This document shows, one piece after another, positions 34,011 to 48,074 of a stretch of DNA of 64,000 nucleotides. Made by a program: the position numbers and the translations under genes. The stretch is from contig CM051006.1 in NCBI GenBank assembly GCA_027704905.1, forward strand, positions 2,129,376 to 2,193,375. Direction: 5' to 3'. The notes beneath the pieces are model-generated. The model searched no databases. It was not told the origin of the DNA and was given only the letters and a program-made list of their open reading frames with translations. This DNA comes from Muraenolepis orangiensis (Eukaryota; Chordata; Actinopteri; Gadiformes; Muraenolepididae). Every line of letters starts with the position of its first letter. Within the stretch, counting starts at the first letter, position 1.

Positions 34011-36008
34011 TCCCTAACAACCCAAGGTAGTATGCCTGAACGACCTGTAGACCTCACCTCGATTGTCAGAAAATGCTTCGAGAGGTTGGTCAAGGACAAT
34101 ATTTTCTCTGTCTTACCTGCCACGCTGGACCCATGGCAATTTGTATGTCATCAAAACAGATCCACGGACGACCTAATTGCCATGGCCCTCCACACTGCCC
34201 TTTCCCACCTGGAGGGAAATAACTGTTATGTGCGGATGCCACGCTCGAAACCAAGCTTAGAGGTCTAGGCGTGCCCCCATCCACGTGCAGCTGGATACTG
34301 GACCTCCTGTTGGACAACCGCCAGGTGGTGAGGATGGGCAGCACCACCTCAGAGCCACTGACACACAACACGGGAGACCCCCAGGGATGTGTGCTGAGCC
34401 CTCTCCTCTACTCCCTCTACACCCACGACTGCATGGCTATGCACAGCTCCAACGTCATCATCAAGTTTGCTGACGACAAGACAGTGATGGGCCTGATCGC
34501 CGGCGACGACGAGACAGCCTACAGGGAGGAGGTTGGATCGCTGGAGCAGTGGTGCCAGGAGAACAGCCTCGCCCTCAATGTAAAGAAGACCAAGGAGCTG
34601 ATCGTGGACTACAGGAAGCAGAGAGGAGAGCACGCCCCTATCTCCATCGACAGTGTTGCAGTAGAGAGGGTCAGCAGCTTCAAGCTCAAGTTCCTCGGTG
34701 TGCACATCTCCGAGGACTTCACATGGTCCACGGACACCACACACGTGGTGAAAAGGGCCCAACAACGCCTATTTACTACGCCTGTATTTCCTCAGGTGTC
34801 TGAGGAAATTCAGCATGGGCCCCCGCATCCTGAGAACATTCTATACCGGCACCATGGAGAGTGTTCTTACAGGGTGTATCATCGCCTGGTATGGGAACTG
34901 CACCCCACTCGAGCGCAGAGCGCTTCAAAGGGTGGTGCGGACAGCCCAGTCTATCATTGGAGGTGAACTTCCCTCCCTCCTGGATATATACTTCAAGCGG
35001 TGCGTGGTCAAGGCCAAACGCATCATAAAAGACAATGCCCACCCCAGCCACTATCTGTACTCACTTTTACCGTCAGGCAGGCGATACCGCAGTACCAAGT
35101 GCCACACAAACAGACTTATGGTGCCCTCACACCATAGCGATCACCAGTTCCGTATGGTTGCGAATAAAAAATAGTGGTCTTAAGTTCCGAACGCAACTCA
35201 CACGCAACTAATAGGTTTTATAGGTTTGAAGTACGCAACAAGCACGCAGGTGATCGCAGACACACGCAGAGTAAGTTCGGAAAATGTGTTCAATGTTCAA
35301 TAATTCTCTGCGAATGCCTGAGATCAATTTATACGCAACAGGTACGCAACAAATATGCTACGCATACCTGTTGTCATAAGTCATAAGTTGTCATAAGTTA
35401 TGAACGCAAGTCCAAATTTTAGATATCTGGCCAGGTTTTGGGGTCACTTTTATCTGATTTCTTGGTAGCTTTCCCCATGTTGACTCTTCGATGACCAAAT
35501 CAGAAGGAAACACTGAATCGTCTCTGCTTTTATAGGTTTTTATCACGTGACCAATATTCGCAAATAGCACGCAAATAGCACGCAGGTAAAACCTTAATTT
35601 CGGTTGCATTTGGTGCGTATACAAATATTTTTAATAACTCACAGGTTTCAGCATACGCTATGGTGTGAGGGCACCATTAGAGACAGCGTCCACAGTCAGG
35701 CCATTAGGCTGCTGAACAAGGGTGTATAGCATATAACAATGTATATTTTATTACATTGATTTATATATATATGTATATGCTCTTTTTCTGTGCTAATATA
35801 TTGCATTTTATATATGCATTTTTATATTTTTATATTTTTATATATTTAACTTTATACAGTTTGTACTTTACTTATTTTTTATTCTATTCTGTTTTTATAA
35901 CTGCTGTCTGTCGTCGGGTATTGCACATAAGATTTTCACTCATTGCTTATACTTATATATAATAAACTGTATAAACTGTGATGTGACAATAAACTTGACT
36001 TGACTTGA
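34011..36008 (+). mobile_element. L2-type LINE, copy 1 (5'-truncated, holds a nested MITE)
   Basis: Decayed reverse transcriptase and 3' UTR. Translated blocks are LTSIVRKCFERLVKDNIFSV, LDPWQFVCHQNRSTDD, ALHTALSHLEGNNCYVRM, then GDPQGCVLSPLLYSLYTHDC, the catalytic KFADDKTVMGL near 34460, LNVKKTKELIVDYR, and HPSHYLYSLLPSGRRYRS near 35040. Motif A (FVDYSSAFN in copy 2) is deleted between VRM and the KPSLE stretch near 34240. Frames shift again near 34690 and 34790. The 3' UTR ends with GTGACAATAAACTTGACTTG, an L2-style tail. The MITE at 35119-35676 interrupts it. Confidence 0.88.
35119..35676. mobile_element. Harbinger-like MITE (558 bp) nested in L2 copy 1
   Basis: Perfect 21-bp terminal inverted repeats beginning TGGTGCCCTCAC (35119-35139 and 35656-35676). 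A 3-bp target duplication TTA lies at 35116-35118 and 35677-35679. TTA/TAA 3-bp duplications are characteristic of the PIF/Harbinger superfamily. The orthologous position in L2 copy 2 (about 43870) reads GACTTAGAGACAGCG without the insert, confirming both ends. No transposase is encoded; the interior contains repeated ACGCAACA and CAAATAGCACG words. Confidence 0.88.
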
Positions 36009-39575
<3,567 letters not shown>

Positions 39576-40182
39576 AGGCTGGGGGAGAGGGCTGGGGGAG
39601 AGGGCTGGGGGAGAGGGCTGGAGGAGAGGGCTGGAGGAGAGAGCTGGGGGAGAGAGCTGGGGGAGAGAGCTGGAGGAGAGGGCTGGGGGAGAGGGCTGGG
39701 GGAGAGGGCTGGGGGAGAGAGCTGGGAGGAGAGGGCTGGGGGAGAGGGTTAGGGGAGAGGGCTGGGGGAGAGGGCTGTGGGAGAGGGCTGGAGGAGAGAG
39801 CTGGAGGAGAGGGCTGGGGGAGAGGGCTGGGGGAGAGAGCTGGGGGAGAGGGTTAGGGGAGAGGGCTGGGGGGAGAGGGCTGGGGGAGAGGGCTGGAGGA
39901 GAGAGCTGGAGGAGAGAGCTGGAGGAGAGGGCTGGGGGAGAGGGCTGGGGGAGGGCTGGGGGAGAGGGCTGGGAGAGAGAGCTGGGGGAGAGAGCTGGGG
40001 GAGAGAGCTGGAGGAGAGGACTGGGGGAAAGGGCTGGGAGAGAGGGCTGGGAGAGAGAGCTGGAGGAGAGGGCTGGGGGAAAGGGCTGGGAGAGAGGGCT
40101 GGGAGAGAGGGCTGGGAGAGAGAGCTGGAGGAGAGGGCTGGGGGAGAGGGCTAGGGGAGAGAGCTGGGGGAGAGAGTGGCGG
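39576..40182 (+). repeat. 13-bp G-rich minisatellite, about 46 copies
   Basis: Unit CTGGGGGAGAGGG with CTGGAGGAGAG and CTGGGAGAGAG variants in short runs. Every unit has a G run of three to six, so the plus strand is a long potential G-quadruplex array. A 13-bp unit keeps frames open without coding meaning. Confidence 0.95.
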
Positions 40183-40395
40183 ACGCTGGGAGACACTATC
40201 GTCTCAATTAATTATTCATTAAAGAGCTCATTTAACTCGCAGGGGAACATAGCAAAACCAAAGAGGAAGAGAGCGGGAACAAAACAAAAGTACGTCCGGG
40301 TTACTAAAGGCAGCCAGAAAGAGTCTGGCAGCTGTGGGTTGAGTGAATCAATAATGATTAGCTGTGCTGGTGGTGAATACATCCACACTGACTGT
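40183..40395. other. unassigned spacer
   Basis: Nothing recognised between two minisatellites. Confidence 0.4.
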
Positions 40396-40978
40396 TCGGC
40401 TGACTCTCCCTGACAACGACCAGCACTAGGGCTGACTCTCCCTGACGACGACCAGCGCTAGGGCTGACTCTCCCTGACGACGACCAGCACTTAGGCTGAC
40501 TCTCCCTGACGTCCAGCACTAGGGCTGACTCTCCCTGACGACGACCAGCACTAGGGCTGACTCTCCCTGACGACCAGCACTAGGGCTGACTCTCCCTGAT
40601 GACCAGCACTAGGGCTGACTCTCCCTGATGACCAGCGCTAGGGCTGACTCTCCCTGTCGACGACAATTGCTAGGGCTGACTCTCCCTGACGAAAACCAGC
40701 ACTAGGGCTGACTCTCCCTGACAACCAGCACTAGGGCTGACTCTCCCTGACGACGACCAGCACTAGGGCTGACTCTCCTTGACGACCAGCGCTAGGGCTG
40801 ACTCTCCCTGACGACAACCAGCGCTAGGGCTGACTCTCCCTGACAACCAGCACTAGGGCTGACTCTCCATGGCGCCCAGCACTAGGGCTGACTCTCCCTG
40901 ACGACCAGCATTATGGCTGACTCTCCCTGACGATGACCAGCGCTAGGGCTGACTCTCCCTGATGACGACCAGGCTTCT
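40396..40978 (+). repeat. 26-32 bp minisatellite with length-variable units
   Basis: About 19 units of GGCTGACTCTCCCTGACGAC plus GACCAGCACTAG. Unit length varies because the GAC/GACGAC block expands and contracts in 3-bp steps. Confidence 0.93.
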
Positions 40979-41052
40979 AGTTAGCCCTCCATTATTCTCA
41001 TTCTGTAGGATTTGCTAGCAGCCCTTGACAGACAGGATGGATATATCTATAT

Positions 41053-41575
41053 TAGTGCTGTCAATAGATCAAAATATTTAATCAGATTAATCGCAATCCG
41101 ATTACGTCACAGTTTTGCATTCCTGTCTCCACATCACTCTCCCGGAAAGCCACGCCCCCTAATCACGTTCCACATTCCTGTCTCCTCTCCCACTACACAG
41201 TAGTGGATAGCCACGCCCCCTTGTTAATTCTCACCCTCAGCTGCAGCGCATCACAATTGACGTTGCTATTTAAGCCTACCCCGCACACTCACACGGGCCT
41301 GGATTATCACACACATTGATTATTGGGAAGCCTCACGTCAAGTTTCTTTAGTACGTCTTATGTTCCGTTTTTGGATCTACCGTGTTTGTGACCATCGCCT
41401 GTATTACGACCTTGTTTTGCCTTGCCCTGTCTGTACCTTTGCCTTTTGCTTTCATATAAGCCCCTGTTCCATCTAACTTCTGTTCTCCTGCTTTTGGGTC
41501 CCACCTACACCCAGCCGTGACCGATTAATCACACGTTTAAAAGACACATGTTTACTTGTAGTTTTGTTTTTTGTG
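41053..41575. mobile_element. truncated hAT-type element interrupted by an insertion
   Basis: Starts TAGTGCTGTCAATAGATC and matches the left end of the element at 13578 through the ATTTAATC/GATTAATC block. It resumes after the insertion with ATCACACGTTTAAAAGACAC. The right part of the element is missing. Confidence 0.65.
41105..41520. mobile_element. 416-bp insertion flanked by 7-bp direct repeat
   Basis: The flanks are CCGATTA at 41098-41104 and 41521-41527. The insert starts CGTCACAG and ends CCGTGA, giving short imperfect inverted termini (GTCAC). It contains two related blocks (CATTCCTGTCTCC followed by AGCCACGCCCCC) and a TATTTAAG at about 41267. No coding capacity. It could be a MITE or an atypical solo LTR. 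Confidence 0.5.
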
Positions 41576-42340
41576 GGTGGCAAAACAAATGGTGTGCCCC
41601 CACGCTCTAATCGATCCCAGGTGTTGCCAATCATAATCAGGCCTACTGAGGCTAATGAACGCCTGAGATCTACCCTTCTTTAGGCTGCCGAAGACCGACT
41701 TCGGGCGCTTGGTTATTGATATCCTTAGGGCTCCCTACAACACGAGAACCTGCGTTTTCCTGCTCCGACCACGTCACGCCACTCAACCAATCTGCGTTCA
41801 AACCCCAATATATATATTTGCCTTGGACAAAAGCATCTGCTAAACGCTAAATTGTAAATCATTCATCTTCGTAACTGCTCCTCAGAGAGCACTTTGCTGC
41901 ATGGCAGAGAACCGACAGAGAGAGAAGGTGACTCTCTCTCTCTGTGAGACCAGAGGCTACATCTCTCACCACTCAAACGTATATCTGGGCTAGTGAGGCG
42001 GTTACCGGGATGCTGTAGCAAACAAGGTACCCAATCCATCAGCGTCAGGAGCTGGACCTTCAGCAGGACACTCTGAATGGGGAATGAGCACATGGGAGGG
42101 ACACCAGAGAGGTCCAATGAGTATCAGCCCCTACATTTGTCATGTCCCCATTGTACATGTGCACTCACATATACACATGTTCACACCCATAGACACGTAT
42201 TCACACCCATATACACGTTCACACGTGCACCTATTGTGCCAAGCACACAGGCGGTTCATCTCACACAAAGTGTTTGAGTTCAAAATCAGGGTGCTTGTGA
42301 TGAGAGTTGGATTAACAGTTCAAAACAACAGCTGATATAA
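41576..42340. other. unassigned; SINE-tail scrap at 41815-41860
   Basis: TTGGACAAAAGCATCTGCTA at about 41824 matches the teleost SINE tail. Nothing else recognised. Confidence 0.4.
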
Positions 42341-42375
42341 GACTGTGTGTGTGAGTGTGTGTGTGTGTGTGTGTG
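42341..42375 (+). repeat. (TG)n tract at the L2 copy 2 3' end
   Basis: TG repeat directly after the LINE's CTTGAACTTGAA tail. Read on the minus strand it is (CA)n extending the tail. Confidence 0.9.
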
Positions 42376-42442
42376 TTCAAGTTCAAGTTGCAATATATAA
42401 AATGCAATATGCAATATATCAGCACAGAAAAAGAGCAATATA

Positions 42443-43779
42443 CCGTATTGACCCGAATATAAGACGACCCCGATTATAAGACGACCCCTCTTTTTCAAGA
42501 CTCATTTTTGGAAAAAAATAATAATAATAATTTTGAAGACCAAATATTTTTTTTAGAAAGAAAATCATTTTATTTGAAAATAATGATATCACACATTGTC
42601 TTCTCATTCAACTCGTCTTCTACATCGCTGGGTTGTTCCTCTCACTGCCGCTATCGTCACTCACGGTGTCTGCTTCCCCGTCTCCTCCCACATCACGTCA
42701 TCTTCGCTGCCATCCATGGCATTTGATACGCAGCATTTCTTAACCCATTAATGATGCTTTCTGGGGAAACGTCAGCCCATGCTTGCAAGATCCATTCACA
42801 GAGCAAACGGCTTTTGGATTTTTCCAGACGGTGTCAGTGCGTGATTAGCAGCCAGGAGCCACTCTGTGGATCTCTTGCGCAGATGAACCTTGAATGGTTT
42901 GTTAACGACCACATCCAACACCTGCAGCTGGCTTGTCATTCCGCCCGGTATGATCACTAGGTCACCATTCAACTCTTTCACTTGCTTTTTGACTGGCGTT
43001 TTGAAGTGTCCACGGAAAGCATCCAGAATCAACATGTTCCTCTTCTTTTTGAGTCCCCCACGCCGTCTGCCCCACACCACCTTGAGCCAGTCCACCACAA
43101 GCTCCGTCTCCATCCAGCCCTTTGCCTGGGCACCTACGATAATCCCCCACGTACGGGGGAAGTTTAGTCCCATCTGCGAGGCGCGTTAACATGACAGTTA
43201 CTCTTCTCGTTTCCAGTAGATCAGTAGATCACTGATTTGTTGCCTTTCTTATGCACAGTGACAGATGTTGGCATGTCAAAATACACAGGCGTTTGATCAG
43301 CATTGCCCATCTGATCAAGGGGGTATGAGTGCTTCTTCCTTAACTTGATCACATATCGCTGATAAGACAGTAGCTTCTCTCTGAAGTCTGAGGGCAGGCG
43401 CTGGGCTTGTCCTGCGTCGCAATGACAGGTGTTTGATGTCTCTGCTTCGTTTATCACCATTATCTTAAAATTGGCATCGTAACTTTGTCTCTTCTGTTTA
43501 TTAACTTGCCCTACTTTTGAGCCACTTTTTTCAAGTTGGTCGCTGTGTCTCTCCATTTCTATCTCTCCAGGTAACTGTTTTTATGTACTGTTACTTTAAG
43601 ACTTTGAGTTACTTTAAGTGTCGCGCGGTGGGAACACTCGTTTGGCGCGATCTGTTGTTGCGCAATTACATGTGCAATTACGGTACATCGAAAAGTCTAA
43701 ACCCCGATTATAAGACGACCCCTCTTTTTCAGATTTTTTTCTAGGAAAAAAAACCCGTCTTATATTCGGGTCAATACGG
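42443..43779 (-). mobile_element. pogo/Tigger-like DNA transposon (1.34 kb) nested in L2 copy 2
   Basis: Perfect 24-bp terminal inverted repeats starting CCGTATTGACCCGAATATAA, flanked by TA on both sides, the target duplication of Tc1/mariner-pogo elements. Just inside both ends lies a block of about 30 bp (ACCCCGATTATAAGACGACC then CCTCTTTTTCA) in direct orientation. The two LINE flanks join to match the uninterrupted L2 copy 1 sequence near 35760. It encodes only a broken transposase (next entry). Confidence 0.9.
42796..43556 (-). pseudogene. pogo/Tigger-like transposase pseudogene
   Basis: Two minus-strand pieces. 43221-43556: N-terminal KRQSYDANFKIMVINEAETS (start of the helix-turn-helix), then an abrupt switch to SDFREKLLSYQRYVIKLRKK and NADQTPVYFDMPTSVTVHKK (first DDE Asp). 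The CENP-B-type DNA-binding half between them is lost by deletion. 42796-43173: GIIVGAQAKGWMETELVVDW, MLILDAFRGHFKTPVKKQVK (second DDE Asp), VIIPGGMTSQLQVLDVVVNK. A stop and frameshift separate the two near 43160-43220. It cannot be an active transposase, so the copy was probably mobilised in trans or decayed in place. Confidence 0.85.
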
Positions 43780-45775
43780 TATATACATAAATCAATGTAA
43801 TAAAATATACATTGTTATATGCTATACACCCTTGTTCAGCAGCCTGATGGCCTGACTGTCGACGCTGTCTCTAAGTCTATTTGTGCGGCACTTGATACTG
43901 CGGTATCGCCTGCCTGATGGTAAAAGTGAATACAGTTGGTGGCTGGGGTGGGCAATGTCTTTTATGATGCGTTTGGCCTTGGCCACACACCGTTGGTTGT
44001 ATATATCCAGGAGGGAGGGGAGCTCACCTCCAACGATGTACTGGGCCGTCCGCACCACCCTTTGATGCGCTTGCGCTTGCACGCCGCAGGCAGTGATACA
44101 CGAGAACACTCTCGATTGTACCAGTGTAGAATGTTCTCAGGATGTGGGGGCCCATGCTGAATTTCCTCAGACACCTGAGGAAATACAGGTGTTGTTGGGC
44201 CCTTGTGGGACCATGTGAGGTCCTCGGAGATGTGCACGCCGAGGAACTTGAAGCTGCTGACCCTCTCTACTGCAACACCGTCGATGGAGATAGGGCTGTG
44301 CTCTCCTCTCTGCTTCCTGTAGTCCACGATCAGCTCCTTTGTCTTCTTGACGTTGAGGGCGAGGCTGTTCTCCTGGCACCACTGCTCCACTGATCCAACC
44401 TCCTCTCTGTAGGCTGTCTCGTCGTCACCGGCGATCAGGCCCATCACTGTCGTGTCGTCAGCAAACTTGATGGTGGCGTTGGAGCTGTGCATAGCTATGC
44501 AGTCGTGGGTGTAGAGGGAGTAGAGGGGAGGGCTCAGCACGCATCCCTGGGGGGCTCCCGTGTTGAGGGTCAGTGGATCTGAGGTGGTGCTGCCCATCCT
44601 CCAGTATCCAGCTGCACATGGATGGGGGCACCGAGACCTCTAAGCTTGGTGTCGAGCTTGGCAGGAACTATCGTGTTGAACGCTGAGCTGTAGTCCACAA
44701 ACAGCATTCGCACATAACAGTTATTTCCTTCCAGGTGGGAAAGGGCAGTGTGGAGAGCCATGGCAATTGCGTCGTCCATGGATCTGTTTTGATGATATGC
44801 AAATTGCCATGGGTCCAGCGTGGCAGGTAACACGGAGCAAATAAAGTCCTTGACCAACCTCTCGAAGCATTTGCTGACAATCGAGGTGAGGGCTACAGGT
44901 CTATAGTCGTTCAGGCAGGTTATCTTGGGTTGTTTAGGGATAGGCACGATGGTGGACATCTTGAAGACCGCCTGGGCCAGGGAGAGGTTGAAGATGTCTG
45001 CAAAGACTCCTGCCAACTGGTCTGCACATGCTCTGAGGACGCGGCCCGGGATGTCGTCGGGGCCTGCCACCTTACGGATGTTCAGCCGCTTGAAGGTGTG
45101 GCGTACATCCACCTCTGAGATTTTCAGCAGGCTGGTCTCCTCAGGCGGCGCTGGCTTCGGCGGGCTGCCGTTCACGTTGAACCAAGCAACAAAAGTATTT
45201 AGCTTTCCTGGGAGGGAGATAGAGGAGTTCTCGACACAACTGGTTTTCCCTCTGAAGTTCGTTATCGTCTGTAACCCCTGCCACATACCCCTCGCATCGT
45301 GGCTCTTGAATTTGTCCTCCACTCTGACCTTGTACTCCCGCTTGGCAGTGAGGATGGTCTTACGGAGGTCGTAGCGGGCTCTCGTATATACCTCCATATT
45401 CCCGGAGCCAAAGGCAACCTTACGCGTGTGGAGGGCAACGCAAACATCGCTTTTAATCCACGGTTATATCCGATTTGCAGAACGGTGGGCGTAGGAGGGC
45501 CTTGTAGCCATCACGGTAGGGTGCGCAGCAGTGGTTGAGGATCCACTCACTCCGTGTGTTGCTTGTTATGTGTTGGTAAAACTTCGGGTCCCCCGCCATG
45601 ATGAAAGCAGCCTCAGGGTGTGCCGACTCCTGTTCGCTGATAGCCCCATACAGTTCCTTCAGCACTGTGTCCGTGTTGGCTTGTGGGGGAATGTAAACAG
45701 TGGTCACGGTTACCGCTGTAAACTCCCGAGGTAGCCAGAATGGACGGCACATAAGCATCAGGTACTACGAAGTTG

Positions 45776-46830
45776 CTAGCAGTGTTTTGCCAACTGTTGT
45801 TTTTGAGTCAGGCTTCTTACTGTGTCAAACAGAAACTTAGGGTTGTTCTTGTTTAAGTTGATAACACTTGAAAAGGAGGCCTTCCTGGAAGTAGTTAATG
45901 CAGCTTTATAGCTGAGCAGGCTGTCATGCCATGCAAGATGAACGACTTCAAGTTTTATTGAACGCCATTTGCGTTCTAGTCTTCTGCGGCTTTGTTTGAG
46001 GGTTCGAGTCTCCTCATTGAACCAAGGAGCTGGCCGTGGTTCGCTTTTTAACAGTAAGAGGAGCAGCAGAGTCGATGGCTGCAGATAAGGCCATGTCTTC
46101 AGTAAGACTACCCACAGAACCACTAAAGTCAGAGAGAGGAGCGAGTGTGAAAGCTGCCATGGATGCAGTAGTTGCAGGGGTGATGCGACGGTAGCTATAG
46201 GTAGCCTGGCCCTCATCGTGGGGGCAAGATACCACCACCTTGAAAGTAAGAAGGAAGTGGTCAGATAAAGCTGAGGTGTAAGGAGAGATGGCCAGTTCTG
46301 AGATATCAACACCACGGGCCATGACGAAATCCAGAGTGTTTCCACCATTGTGGGTAGGGTGCTGGACAAGCTGTTTAAAGCCAAGCACATCGGTTATAGA
46401 AAGAAAAACCTTTGCAAGAGGATCAGATGGGTTATTAACATGAAAATTAAAATCACCAACAAGTTAAACACTGTCAGAATATGTTACAAGGTCAGCTGCA
46501 AACTCAGAGAACTCATCCACGAAATGTGTGTATGGGCCCGGTGGGCGGTATACTATAGCTAAGAAGAATGAATCTACTGACCTTTCTGCTGTAGTAGGTA
46601 CTGAGGAGCAGAAAGCAAGAACTTCAAAGGATGAAAAAGCATATTTATTTTTCTACTTCATGGAGAGGTTCAAACTTGAGATTAAAGCCACTCCACCACC
46701 TTTTGTGGATTCTCGGGATAACTGTGTGCTAACATAGTTGGGTGGGGTAGCTCCGTTTAACGGTAGGTAAACATCTGGTTTTAACCATGTTTCACATAGG
46801 CCCAGAATGTCTCTTATTTTCAACCACTAG
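45776..46830 (-). pseudogene. second LINE (SGNH-ORF1 type), endonuclease and linker of ORF2
   Basis: Minus-strand APE endonuclease marks in broken frames: GLCETWLKPDVYLPLNGATP near 46740-46797 (catalytic Glu), VYRPPGPYTHFVDEFSEF near 46500-46555, LVGDFNFHVNNPSDPLAKV near 46420-46462 directly after an in-frame stop, and SALSDHFLLTF near 46245-46275 (SDH block). The linker continues as APWFNEETRTLKQSRRRLER and INLNKNNPKFLFDTVRSLTQ, ending at 45776 where L2 copy 2 begins. RT is absent. This protein is clearly different from the L2 copies. Confidence 0.82.
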
Positions 46831-47379
46831 ATCATGGACCAAGAGCGCTTTAGTTGAAAGCGATCTGATATTTATTAATCATATTCTAAGCTCTTCCAAA
46901 GTATTAAGGTTTGAGGGAGTTGGATTGCAACGCAGCTCAGTGGAAGAGTTTACAGAAACATTTTTGCAGATTTGCCTTCGCCTGCGGGTTTTACACCTCA
47001 GGACAGTGCGGGGCAGCTCCACAGTACTGACAGGTGAGGTGTTCTATAAACCTCCAGTTTGCAGTTGCTGCTGCTATGACCAGTAAAGAAACCTGGAGGC
47101 ACCTCAGTGTCAGCATTACGTGCTACATCACCCAGGCTAACTAACCTAGTTAACCCACTACATCACCCAGGCTAACTAACCTAGTTAACCCACTACATCA
47201 CCCAGGCTAACTAACCTAGTTAACCCACTACATCACCCAGGCTAACTAACCTAGTTAACCCACTCAGTATTCTAGACTCTGCAACGTGGGCTAGTATGTT
47301 GCTAGCAGGTTCGCTAATTGCCTGCGTCCCAGCTTGCTGTAAGTGCATAAGTCACGCCTGGATAAGAAATCGATCTGTT
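46831..47379 (-). repeat. LINE inter-ORF region with 35-bp minisatellite (47113-47270)
   Basis: About four copies of ACTACATCACCCAGGCTAAC plus TAACCTAGTTAACCC, near identical, between the ORF1 remnant and the endonuclease of the second LINE. The surrounding sequence has no coding blocks I can name. Confidence 0.75.
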
Positions 47380-47893
47380 TTCTGACATAATTGAGGCGCC
47401 TAACCCAGTGGGGTGAAGGCCGTCTCTCATCAGCATGCCAGGGCGGTCCCACATGGAGGACCAGTTATCTACTAACCTAAGCCTACTAAGCCCTGCTCTT
47501 CACTATATCGTGCCAGCCAACGATTCAGGAAAAATAGTCTACTATAACTACTACTATAACGCTACTATAACGCTACTATAACGCTACTATAACGCTCCTC
47601 ATTACTCCTGATAGGAAGGGCCAGAGGAAATTAATCTATGCAGACATCTTTCTGGCGAAGTCACACAGTATAGCTATGTTACTTTTAGTGACTTCTGATT
47701 GTCTCATCCTGGTATCGTTGGTGCCGACATGAATTACAATGTTGTCAAAACTAGTGTCGGTGTTGGGTGCGTCTAATCTAACTCTGTGTGTGAACGTGCT
47801 GCTAACTTTCTGTACAAGGATAGTCACGATAAAAAGAATACATAACAAAAAACTGCGTCTTCGTGTGGGAGCTCGCAACACGGCAGCCATCAC
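47380..47893 (-). pseudogene. second LINE ORF1 remnant, SGNH-esterase type
   Basis: The 85-codon frame 47636-47893 contains IVIHVGTNDTRMRQSEVTKS (the GxND block of SGNH hydrolases, residues 57-60). Further along, in another frame, is MLMRDGLHPTGLGASIMSEN (DGLHP, the catalytic Asp-x-x-His block, 47411-47425). Between them lie stops and a short CGTTATAGTAG array (47555-47595). SGNH esterase domains are known in ORF1 of CR1/L2-group LINEs. The N-terminus is cut by the TG tract at 47919. Confidence 0.75.
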
Positions 47894-47915
47894 GTACGGC
47901 GCCAGGCACTCACCA

Positions 47916-48074
<159 letters not shown>

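Larger units (their letters stand above)
42376..45760 (-). mobile_element. L2-type LINE, copy 2 (5'-truncated, holds a nested pogo-like element)
   Basis: The minus strand carries the end of the APE endonuclease (VYIPPQANTDTVLKELY, 45453-45758; the GDFN motif has become GDPK). The linker and RT follow (44570-45397): RLNIRKVAGPDDIPGRVLR, NDYRPVALTSIVSKCFERLV and motif A LFVDYSSAFN near 44690. Then come 43962-44597 with GAPQGCVLSP and KFADDTTVMGL near 44455, and the C-terminal HPSHQLYSLLPSGRRYRS near 43930. About 29 bp encoding the block after motif A are missing near 44600, breaking the frame. The 3' UTR matches copy 1 and ends in TTGAACTTGAA at 42376. The pogo-like element lies in this 3' UTR. 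Confidence 0.9.
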
